A DNA stretch of 14,468 nucleotides from positions 14,912-29,379 of the forward strand of contig CAJUJG010000045.1 of NCBI GenBank assembly GCA_910586715.1, written 5' to 3'. The stretch's first letter is position 1; the number at the start of each line of letters is the position of its first letter. Source of the stretch: an uncultured Lachnospiraceae bacterium. Its GTDB lineage: Bacteria; Bacillota; Clostridia; Lachnospirales; Lachnospiraceae. Positions 1 through 5,652 of this stretch are shown here, one piece after another. Under the pieces are notes generated by a model. The model searched no databases and was not told where the DNA came from. It was given only the letters and a program-made list of their open reading frames with translations. Position numbers and translations under genes: made by a program.

Positions 1-1103
1 CGATTGACCATAACCTTTTAAAGCTGGATATTCTCGGGCACGACGATCCGACGATGATTCGAATGCTGCAGGATTTGACGGGGCTTGATCCGACGCAGAT
101 ACCGCTTGACGATGAAGATGTCATGTCGCTTTTCCAAAATACGTCGGCGCTTGGCATTGCGCCGGAGGATATTGGCGGCTGTAAGCTTGGCTGTCTTGGC
201 ATACCGGAGTTCGGAACGGATTTTGCCATGCAGATGGTTATCGACTGTCAGCCGAAGCATTTTTCCGATTTGGTACGGATTTCGGGTCTTTCCCATGGAA
301 CTGATGTTTGGCTCGGGAACGCGCAGACGCTCATTCAGGAAGGAAAGGCGACGATTTCTACGGCAATCTGTACGCGTGATGATATTATGACGTATCTGAT
401 TGGTATGGGGCTTGATTCGGAGGAATCGTTTAAGATTATGGAAGCGGTGCGTAAGGGAATGGTTGCGCGCGGCAAGTGCAAGGACTGGGACGTATGGAAG
501 AAGGATATGCTTGACCATAATGTGCCGGACTGGTATGTGTGGTCGTGCGAAAAGATACAGTATATGTTCCCGAAGGCGCATGCGGCGGCGTATGTTATGA
601 TGGGCTGGAGGATTGCCTACTGCAAGGTGAATTATCCGCTTGCCTATTACTGTGCGTTTTTCAGTATCCGTGCGTCGGCATTTTCTTACGAGATTATGTG
701 TCAGGGAAGAGAGCATTTGGAGCGTATTTTGGCGGATTACAGAAAACGTTCGGATACGCTTACCAACAAGGAGCAGGATGCGGTGCGGGATATGCGTATT
801 GTGCAGGAGATGTATGCGCGGGGATTTGTATTTGAGCCGATTGACATTTTCAGGGCGCATTCGCGGAATTTTCAGATTGTGGACGGGAAGATTATGCCGT
901 CGCTTAGCAGCATAGACGGTCTTGGAGAGAAGGCGGCGGACGCTGTTATGGAGGCGGCAAAGAACGGACCGTTTTTATCAAAAGATGATTTTAGAAGCAG
1001 GACGAAGGTGTCAAAGACGGTGATTGATTTAATGAGCGATTTGGGGCTTTTGGGAGATATACCGGAGTCCAACCAAATGAGTTTGTTTGACTTAGTGGGA
1101 TAA
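1..1103 (+). CDS. polC: DNA polymerase III PolC-type, C-terminal part (5' truncated by window)
   Basis: The frame is open from the window edge (first whole codon at 3) to the TAA at 1101-1103, giving 366 residues of a protein that is normally about 1,400 aa. It is the catalytic alpha subunit of the Gram-positive replicative polymerase with built-in 3'-5' exonuclease. Visible PolC hallmarks are LKLDILGHDDPTMIRMLQDL near the start, GLSHGTDVWLGNAQ, the stretch KAHAAAYVMMGWRIAYCK, a helix-hairpin-helix-like SSIDGLGEKAADAV, and the usual end ESNQMSLFDL. The PHP, exonuclease and acidic palm residues should lie upstream of the window; this is inferred from length. A methionine codon at 54 is internal, because the same family homology continues upstream of it. 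map follows after 32 nt and is probably co-transcribed. Having polC supports a Firmicute origin. Confidence 0.97.
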   Translation, partial: IDHNLLKLDILGHDDPTMIRMLQDLTGLDPTQIPLDDEDVMSLFQNTSALGIAPEDIGGCKLGCLGIPEFGTDFAMQMVIDCQPKHFSDLVRISGLSHGTDVWLGNAQTLIQEGKATISTAICTRDDIMTYLIGMGLDSEESFKIMEAVRKGMVARGKCKDWDVWKKDMLDHNVPDWYVWSCEKIQYMFPKAHAAAYVMMGWRIAYCKVNYPLAYYCAFFSIRASAFSYEIMCQGREHLERILADYRKRSDTLTNKEQDAVRDMRIVQEMYARGFVFEPIDIFRAHSRNFQIVDGKIMPSLSSIDGLGEKAADAVMEAAKNGPFLSKDDFRSRTKVSKTVIDLMSDLGLLGDIPESNQMSLFDLVG

Positions 1104-1124
1104 GAGATACGGCTGTCAAGGCAT

Positions 1125-1130
1125 GGAGGT
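1125..1130 (+). promoter_or_regulatory. Ribosome binding site deciding the map start
   Basis: GGAGGT lies 5 nt before the ATG at 1136 but only 2 nt before an in-frame GTG at 1133. The ATG is therefore the better start. Confidence 0.7.
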
Positions 1131-1135
1131 TCGTG

Positions 1136-2047
1136 ATGAAAGGAAAAATGGAAAGAGTGCTCGCGATTGAGCCGGAGGTAAAAATCGGAAGAAATGACGA
1201 TTGCTGGTGCGGGAGCGGGAAGAAGTATAAGAAGTGTCACTGTGATTTTGACGCGAAGCTGGACGAGTACAGGAGGAACAAAATTCTTGTGCCGCCGCGC
1301 CGTATTTTGAAAAATCCGGTGCAGATAGAGAAAATCCGCGAGAGCGCAAAGATTAATATTGAAATTCTGGACTATATCGGGGCGCACATCAAGGCGGGGA
1401 TTACGACGCAGGAGATTGATGCGTGGGTGTGTGAGCTTACGAAACGCCGCGGTGCGGTTGCGGCGACATTCAATTTTGAAGGGTTTCCGAAAAGCGTGTG
1501 CACTTCGATTAATGATGTTGTGTGCCACGGTATTCCTTCTGAGGATGTGGTTCTGAAAGAAGGCGATATTGTGAATGTGGACGCGTCAACGATATATAAC
1601 GGGTATTTTTCGGATTCTTCGCGGATGTATTGTATTGGAGAGGTGTCAGCCGACAAGAGGCGTCTTGTGGAAATTGCGAAGCAGAGCCTTGATGTGGGAC
1701 TGCAGTATGTGCAGCCGTGGCGCAAAATTGGCGATATGGGGGCAGCGATTAACGCGTTTGTGATGGAGAACGGGTATTCGGTGGTGCGGCAGATCGGCGG
1801 TCATGGCGTGGGACTTGAATTTCATGAGGACCCGTGGGTGAGCTATGTGTGTCCAAAGGATACGGGGATGCTTATGGCGCCGGGAATGATGTTCACGATT
1901 GAGCCGATGATTAATATGGGAAGTGCGGAGATTTATATTTCCGACGAGGACGGCTGGACGGTTTACACGGAGGACGGTATGCCTTCCGCGCAGTGGGAGA
2001 TACAGGTGCTTGTGACGGAGGACGGGTATGAAATTATTTCCTATTAG
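1136..2047 (+). CDS. map: Type I methionine aminopeptidase with N-terminal SEC-C zinc motif
   Basis: This 303-aa enzyme removes the initiator methionine from nascent proteins in the cytosol. Residues 19-36 carry a SEC-C motif: C23-W-C25, then GSGKKYKK, then C34-H-C36. Such a motif is expected to bind zinc and is known in SecA tails and in some long MetAPs, where a ribosome-contact role is suspected. The catalytic pita-bread domain follows from about residue 60. Its residues are all present: H131 (CHGIP), metal ligands D149 and D160, H223 (GGHGVG), E256 (TIEPM) and E288 (AQWE). The residue after E288 is Ile where His is usual (AQYEH in E. coli); it is not a metal ligand. Start chosen at ATG 1136 from ribosome-binding-site spacing; GTG 1133 would add one residue. 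It sits between polC and a small membrane gene 15 nt downstream. Confidence 0.95.
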   Translation: MKGKMERVLAIEPEVKIGRNDDCWCGSGKKYKKCHCDFDAKLDEYRRNKILVPPRRILKNPVQIEKIRESAKINIEILDYIGAHIKAGITTQEIDAWVCELTKRRGAVAATFNFEGFPKSVCTSINDVVCHGIPSEDVVLKEGDIVNVDASTIYNGYFSDSSRMYCIGEVSADKRRLVEIAKQSLDVGLQYVQPWRKIGDMGAAINAFVMENGYSVVRQIGGHGVGLEFHEDPWVSYVCPKDTGMLMAPGMMFTIEPMINMGSAEIYISDEDGWTVYTEDGMPSAQWEIQVLVTEDGYEIISY

Positions 2048-2062
2048 TGCAGGGGAAAATGT

Positions 2063-2443
2063 ATGAAAAAAAAGGATGTTATTTTGCTTGTGCTTTTGCT
2101 GGGAGCGGCAGCAGCGGCGGCGCTTTTTCTTCTTTTTTCAGGGAGGCAGGAGGCGCAGCGGATTGTCGTGACGGTTGACGGCGCGGTTTTTGGGACGTAC
2201 AGTCTTTTTGAGGAGCGCACGGTTGACGTGGAAAATGCGTTCGGACACAACAGGATTGTCATAGAAAACGGCTCCGCTTATATGGAAGCTGCCGATTGCC
2301 CTGACAAATACTGTATGACATACAAGCCGGTTTCGCGGACAAACGAGAGTATTATCTGCCTTCCGCACCGTTTGGTAGTGCGTGCGGAGGGGACAAAAAG
2401 CACAGGCATAGAACAGACGGAACTGGACGGGATAGCACAGTAA
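2063..2443 (+). CDS. NusG domain II-containing small membrane-anchored protein (EetA-like)
   Basis: A 126-aa protein with a basic MKKK start and one hydrophobic segment (about residues 6-25), then an extracytoplasmic domain. The domain has the NusG-II family pattern: beta-rich VVTVDGAVFGTYSL, an ENGSAYMEAADCPDKYC block (C79, C84) and IICLPHRLVV (C99). The three cysteines are typical of this family and could form a disulfide or bind a cofactor. RBS AGGGGA ends 6 nt before the ATG. The stop codon abuts the ATG of the next gene, so the two are surely co-translated. In Listeria and Enterococcus a similar pair (EetA/EetB) lies in the flavin-based extracellular electron transfer locus. That comparison is from memory, and no NADH dehydrogenase or flavin transferase gene is present here. 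Function unproven. Confidence 0.8.
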   Translation: MKKKDVILLVLLLGAAAAAALFLLFSGRQEAQRIVVTVDGAVFGTYSLFEERTVDVENAFGHNRIVIENGSAYMEAADCPDKYCMTYKPVSRTNESIICLPHRLVVRAEGTKSTGIEQTELDGIAQ

Positions 2444-2932
2444 ATGAAAAAATCTGAACAAATAGCGTATTGCGCGATGCTTACGGCGCTTTCCATGATT
2501 TTTAGCTATATTGAGGCACTGTTTCCGATTTCTGGTGGCATTCCGGGCATTAAGCTTGGGCTTTCCAATCTGGTTGTGGTGACAGGGCTTTCGTTCCTGC
2601 CTGTCGGGTGGGTGTTTTTGGTGCTTGTGTTAAAAGTGACACTTGTGTCATTTTTATTTGGCAATGTTTCGATATGGATTTACAGTATGGCGGGCGGTGT
2701 GCTTAGTTTTTTTGTGATGCTGCTGATAAAACGGATTAAGGGCTTTTCGGTAATTGGGATGAGTATCGCAGGCGGCGCGTGCCATAATATCGGTCAGTTG
2801 GCTGTGGCGGTGTTTATGGTGGAGAGTTTGGCTCCGCTTTATTATCTGCCGGTACTGGTCGCTGCGGGCGCTGTTGCGGGTGCAGTGATTGGCATTGTGG
2901 CGCAGAGGGTGCAGAAATATATTGTGAGATGA
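2444..2932 (+). CDS. Gx transporter family / heptaprenyl diphosphate synthase component I-like membrane protein (EetB-like)
   Basis: A 162-aa, highly hydrophobic protein with about five membrane segments. It has the family signature PGIKLGLSNLVVV near residue 34 and GGACHNIGQLAVAVF near residue 110. The family (often named after heptaprenyl diphosphate synthase component I) resembles the substrate-binding S components of ECF-type transporters. True prenyl synthase activity is doubtful, since no DDxxD motif is seen. The ATG directly follows the upstream TAA, with no gap, and there is only a weak purine-rich site, so translation is probably coupled to the NusG-II protein. The pairing suggests a joint envelope role, perhaps quinone or flavin related as in Listeria EetAB. 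The next gene has its own promoter, so this unit seems to end here, although I see no clear terminator. Confidence 0.8.
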   Translation: MKKSEQIAYCAMLTALSMIFSYIEALFPISGGIPGIKLGLSNLVVVTGLSFLPVGWVFLVLVLKVTLVSFLFGNVSIWIYSMAGGVLSFFVMLLIKRIKGFSVIGMSIAGGACHNIGQLAVAVFMVESLAPLYYLPVLVAAGAVAGAVIGIVAQRVQKYIVR

Positions 2933-2971
2933 GTATGCGGTGGAGAAAGAGAAGTATTTTGACAATAATTG

Positions 2972-3000
2972 TTGACCAATGGTTCCACATAACGTATAAT
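2972..3000 (+). promoter_or_regulatory. Sigma-A-type promoter for the chemotaxis receptor
   Basis: TTGACC (2972-2977), a 17-nt spacer, then a perfect TATAAT (2995-3000). Transcription would start near 3007, leaving a leader of about 80 nt. A second TTGACA (2959-2964) lies 13 nt upstream and is too far from the -10. The leader holds only short hairpins (AGTG/CACT at 3004-3017 and CCTG/CAGG near 3024-3033). I recognise no riboswitch in it. Confidence 0.7.
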
Positions 3001-3075
3001 TATAGTGTAAAATCACTAAAAACCTGCTCAGGATTACATAAATATTCAACAAATTGTGTAAAATGAGTGCTTTAC

Positions 3076-3081
3076 GGAGGT
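3076..3081 (+). promoter_or_regulatory. Ribosome binding site deciding the MCP start
   Basis: GGAGGT with 6 nt to the ATG at 3088. An in-frame GTG at 3067 lies upstream of this site and is therefore unlikely to be used. Confidence 0.75.
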
Positions 3082-3087
3082 CGTGGA

Positions 3088-4800
3088 ATGGAAAAAAATG
3101 CTATAAATGATGAGATGCAAATGGTGGCAGTTGGCAAAAACAGCCAAATTGCAAGATTGAAAAAGATTGCAAAGGAAACGAAGGTTTCGCTTGTGATTGG
3201 CATTGTGCTGTTGATTTTGTTCTTTTTGTCAATGGTCAACTTTGCAGTGGAGTCAGGCCATCAAATTGACTGCACCATGTATCTGAACCAATACAGATTA
3301 GGTTCTAAAGCATTGACATCAGCAGTCCGCTGCTATGCGGTTACGGGGAATAAGATGTACTATGATGCGTACATGCAGGAGCTCGAGGTTGATAAGAACA
3401 GGGACATTGCATGGGTGGGATTGGAAGCAAACAATCTGACAGCCAAAGAATGGGATACGTTAAACGAGATTGCGTCCCTTTCAAACGGACTGGTTCCGCT
3501 TGAGGAAAATGCGATGGCATCGGTAACTGCGGGAGATTTAAAATCGGCGGCGGATTTCGTGTTTGGGGAAGAGTATAACGATACGGCGGCGACCATCAGC
3601 AGCCTGACGGATGATTTGATTACACAGGTACAGGACCGGTTAAAGGGCAGAAAGAATGCGATGCTTATTTTGCAGACCTTATGTGCGGCGCTGTTTTTGT
3701 TCAGCTTTATCAAAATGGCAAGACAGTGCACCAAGACGGTGGGCTTTGCCAATAAGGAGCTGCTGCATCCGATCGTTAAGGTATCCGATCAGATGAAGGT
3801 GCTTGCTTCAGGAAATTTACATACGGATCTGAATCTTGCCGCCGACGACAGCGAGGTGGGAAGAATGGTGGATGATATTACCACCATGAAGGATATTCTT
3901 GTAGGAATTATCGAGGAGATTGGCTTTGCGCTTGAGCAGATGGGGCAGGGCAACTACAAGGTTTCCATTGAGCGGGAATATGTGGGTGAATATATTCAGA
4001 TTGAGCAGTCCCTGAAAAAGATTATCGAGGAGATGCGTGTTGCAATCGGTGATATTTCGACTGCGACGCAGGAGATTGACAGCGGCGCGGGACAGCTTGC
4101 GCAGGCGGCAACCGATTTGGCGGATTCGTGCACGTCACAGGCATGTCAGGTATCGGACATGGTTTCGCAGATTACACAGCTTCGTGAGAGCATCAGCTAC
4201 AATGAAAAAGAAGCGGAAGAGGCAGTAAAGATTTCCAACCTTGCAAGCTCGACGCTTGTGGCGGCGGGCGAGAAGATGAGTGAGCTTGACACGGCAATGA
4301 ATGAAATTAATGAGTGCTCAAGACAGATTAATGTGGTAACATCGTCAATTTCAGAGCTTGCCGACGAGATTGAGATGCTTTCCCTGAATGCATCCATAGA
4401 GTCCGCGAGGGCAGGAGAGGCAGGACGAGGTTTTGCCGTAGTTGCGGAGCAGGTGAAAAAGCTTGCCGAGGCATCGCTTGAGGCGGCTGGTCAGACAAGT
4501 GAACTGATTGAGCGGACAACACAGGCGGTTGATGCAGGTATGCGTATTGCAAAAGAATCGGCGGAGTGTATGGAGGATGTACAGATGGGCGCTGAGGAAA
4601 CGGCGTCGCGCATCAACGGGATTGTTGAGAAGCTCAAGTCGGAAGTGGACAGCATTGTACATATCAATGACGGTATCAACGTGATTGCAGGGCTTGTGGA
4701 CAACAACTCCGCAACGTCGCAGGAGACGGCGGCAATCGGCGAGGAGTTAAAGTCGCAGGTAGATTCGATGGTGGATCTGATGGGAAGATTTCGTATATAA
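3088..4800 (+). CDS. Methyl-accepting chemotaxis protein (two-TM, HAMP, MCP signalling domain)
   Basis: A 570-aa transmembrane receptor expected to control CheA/CheW arrays. TM1 is at about residues 34-53 and TM2 at about 191-210. The roughly 135-residue region between them is mostly helical and has the four-helix-bundle sensor pattern (SAVRCYAVTGNKMYYDAYMQ). After TM2 a HAMP domain spans about 215-275. A second HAMP-like stretch, with GNYKVSIEREYVGEYIQIE, runs from about 286 to 317. The signalling hairpin follows, and its tip is well conserved (LNASIESARAGEAGRGFAVV, about 433-452). Glu/Gln pairs in the flanking coils are candidate methylation sites. There is no CheR/CheB-binding pentapeptide tail; the protein ends GRFRI. 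The ligand cannot be told. It is monocistronic by its promoter and the hairpin after it. No chemotaxis partner genes lie nearby, so it is an orphan receptor. Confidence 0.92.
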   Translation: MEKNAINDEMQMVAVGKNSQIARLKKIAKETKVSLVIGIVLLILFFLSMVNFAVESGHQIDCTMYLNQYRLGSKALTSAVRCYAVTGNKMYYDAYMQELEVDKNRDIAWVGLEANNLTAKEWDTLNEIASLSNGLVPLEENAMASVTAGDLKSAADFVFGEEYNDTAATISSLTDDLITQVQDRLKGRKNAMLILQTLCAALFLFSFIKMARQCTKTVGFANKELLHPIVKVSDQMKVLASGNLHTDLNLAADDSEVGRMVDDITTMKDILVGIIEEIGFALEQMGQGNYKVSIEREYVGEYIQIEQSLKKIIEEMRVAIGDISTATQEIDSGAGQLAQAATDLADSCTSQACQVSDMVSQITQLRESISYNEKEAEEAVKISNLASSTLVAAGEKMSELDTAMNEINECSRQINVVTSSISELADEIEMLSLNASIESARAGEAGRGFAVVAEQVKKLAEASLEAAGQTSELIERTTQAVDAGMRIAKESAECMEDVQMGAEETASRINGIVEKLKSEVDSIVHINDGINVIAGLVDNNSATSQETAAIGEELKSQVDSMVDLMGRFRI

Positions 4801-4819
4801 AAAGAATAAAACAATTTAT

Positions 4820-4853
4820 AAAACAGTGCTTGACAAACGTCAGGCATTGTTTT
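4820..4853 (+). terminator. Hairpin terminator after the MCP gene, overlapping the next promoter
   Basis: AAAACAGTGC (4820-4829) pairs with GCATTGTTTT (4844-4853) with one G-U pair. The stem continues through T4830-G4843 and TGAC/GTCA (4831-4834 with 4839-4842), leaving an AAAC loop. This gives about 15 bp. The run TTTT at 4850-4853 can act as the U tract after the GC-containing core. The -35 box of the arsR promoter lies inside the hairpin. Confidence 0.65.
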
Positions 4854-4858
4854 ATGAT
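4830..4858 (+). promoter_or_regulatory. Promoter of the arsR-hma-cadA unit
   Basis: Perfect TTGACA (4830-4835), a 17-nt spacer, then TATGAT (4853-4858). The start of transcription would fall near 4865, inside the operator palindrome. Confidence 0.8.
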
Positions 4859-4861
4859 AAA

Positions 4862-4883
4862 CATATGAATAATTGTTCATATG
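4862..4883 (+). promoter_or_regulatory. ArsR/SmtB-type operator palindrome
   Basis: A 22-bp inverted repeat with perfect 8-bp arms CATATGAA and TTCATATG around a centre of TAATTG, whose AATT is itself symmetric. The inner pattern TGAA-N6-TTCA is the known core of SmtB/CzrA/CadC-family operators. It overlaps the predicted +1 of the promoter just upstream, so bound repressor would block initiation. Confidence 0.85.
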
Positions 4884-4906
4884 AATGTGCGTTGTAAAAA
4901 TAAGTA

Positions 4907-4915
4907 AAGGCGGTG
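4907..4915 (+). promoter_or_regulatory. Ribosome binding site deciding the arsR start
   Basis: AAGGCGGTG resembles AGGAGGTG and ends 5 nt before the GTG at 4921. An upstream in-frame ATG at 4885 touches the edge of the operator, has no ribosome binding site, and would add 12 residues not typical of the family. Confidence 0.65.
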
Positions 4916-4920
4916 AATGT

Positions 4921-5301
4921 GTGGCAGAACAAAACATGTATGAAGCGGAGTGTTGTGAGGAGCATTTGATTCATAATGAACTGTTGCAGAAGGTAGACGG
5001 AAAGATGCCTGATGAGCAGGAAATTTCAGATTTGTCCGATTTATTTAAGGTATTTGGGGACGCGACAAGGCTCAGGATTTTGTTTGTACTTTTTGAGTCG
5101 GAGATGTGTGTATGCGACCTTGCAGAAGTTTTAAATATGACGCAGTCGGCAATATCCCACCAGCTCAAGGTATTGAAGCAGTCAAAGCTTGTGACGAACC
5201 GGCGTGAGGGGAAATCCATTTTTTATTCGCTTGCCGACAGCCATGTGCGCAGCATTATCGCACAGGGGCGCGACCATATTGAAGAAGATATAAAAAAATA
5301 A
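4921..5301 (+). CDS. ArsR/SmtB-family metal-sensing repressor (CadC/ZiaR-like)
   Basis: A 126-aa winged-helix repressor with GTG start. The DNA-recognition helix is in the stretch LAEVLNMTQSAISHQLKVLK (about residues 67-86), followed by the wing NRREGKSIFYSL. Two metal sites seem complete. The alpha3N-type thiolate site has N-terminal C11, C12 (with H15, H18) and the ECVC-like box EMCVCDL (C63, C65), as in the Cd/Pb sensor CadC. The alpha5 site follows the D-x-H-x10-H-x2-E pattern exactly (D106, H108, H119, E122), as in the Zn sensors SmtB/CzrA. It should repress its own promoter and the hma and cadA genes, releasing DNA on metal binding. hma begins 23 nt after the stop. Assignment to Cd/Zn/Pb rather than arsenic rests on these ligands and the neighbouring ATPase. 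Confidence 0.94.
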   Translation: MAEQNMYEAECCEEHLIHNELLQKVDGKMPDEQEISDLSDLFKVFGDATRLRILFVLFESEMCVCDLAEVLNMTQSAISHQLKVLKQSKLVTNRREGKSIFYSLADSHVRSIIAQGRDHIEEDIKK

Positions 5302-5324
5302 AATGCAGAAAGGAAAATAAAGAT

Positions 5325-5543
5325 ATGAAAAAGAAATTTAAGCTTGAGGATTTGGACTGTGCAAACTGCGCGGCAAAAATGGAGGACGCAATCAAGAAGA
5401 TTGACGGCGTGAATGACGCATCAGTTAGTTTTTTGGCGCAGAAAATGACAATTGACGCCGTTGACGACCGCTTCGACGCAATTATGAAAGAGGTTCAGGC
5501 GGTATGTGCAAAGGTGGAGCCGGATTGTAAAATTCTGCTGTAA
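5325..5543 (+). CDS. Small free-standing heavy-metal-associated (HMA) domain protein
   Basis: A 72-aa ferredoxin-like HMA domain with the metal loop LDCANCAAKM (C12, C15) near the start and the helix MEDAIKKIDGVNDASVSFL after it. The Asp just before the CxxC resembles the DCxxC loop of Zn/Cd/Pb ATPases more than the MTCxxC of copper proteins. Two further cysteines (C61, C68) lie near the C-terminus. RBS AGAAAGGA lies about 10 nt before the ATG. It is placed between the repressor and a P-type ATPase that lacks this domain, so it probably works as that pump's detached N-terminal metal-binding domain or as a metallochaperone. A hairpin terminator-like structure follows. A copper chaperone (CopZ-like) role is the alternative but fits the context less well. 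Confidence 0.87.
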   Translation: MKKKFKLEDLDCANCAAKMEDAIKKIDGVNDASVSFLAQKMTIDAVDDRFDAIMKEVQAVCAKVEPDCKILL

Positions 5544-5583
5544 GCCTATATTGTGAAATGATTATCAAACAATTGTTCAATCT

Positions 5584-5614
5584 GCCCTAAGCCTGAATAA
5601 TATGGGCTTAGGGC
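5584..5614 (+). terminator. Intercistronic hairpin between hma and cadA (terminator or attenuator)
   Basis: GCCCTAAGCC (5584-5593) and GGCTTAGGGC (5605-5614) form a perfect 10-bp stem with an 11-nt AT-rich loop, followed by a short TTTAT. The U tract is weak, so it may terminate only partly or protect the upstream mRNA end. It lies 38 nt before the cadA start. Confidence 0.62.
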
Positions 5615-5640
5615 TTTATCATATAAAAATGATGTGGAAC

Positions 5641-5646
5641 GGAGGG
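5641..5646 (+). promoter_or_regulatory. Ribosome binding site deciding the cadA start
   Basis: GGAGGG with 6 nt to the ATG at 5653. In-frame ATGs at 5602, 5629 and 5632 lie upstream of it; 5602 falls inside the hairpin loop. They are unlikely starts. Confidence 0.8.
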
Positions 5647-5652
5647 AGAATT

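Noticed and set aside
18..860. Long reading frame on the minus strand opposite polC (280 codons)
   Set aside because: It lies wholly antisense to well-conserved PolC sequence, has no recognisable domain or ribosome binding site, and is explained by the codon bias of the + strand gene.
872..1528. Minus-strand frame of 218 codons across the polC-map junction
   Set aside because: It is antisense to two conserved genes, with low-complexity, basic composition and no family resemblance.
2959..2977. Possible second ArsR-like operator over the MCP promoter (AATAATTGTT shared with the arsR operator centre)
   Set aside because: The outer TGAA and TTCA elements are missing, and a 10-base AT-rich match between intergenic regions is weak evidence.
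3004..3087. Possible riboswitch in the MCP leader, such as a cyclic-di-GMP element
   Set aside because: Only short unconnected hairpins are seen, and none of the conserved GEMM sequence blocks is present.
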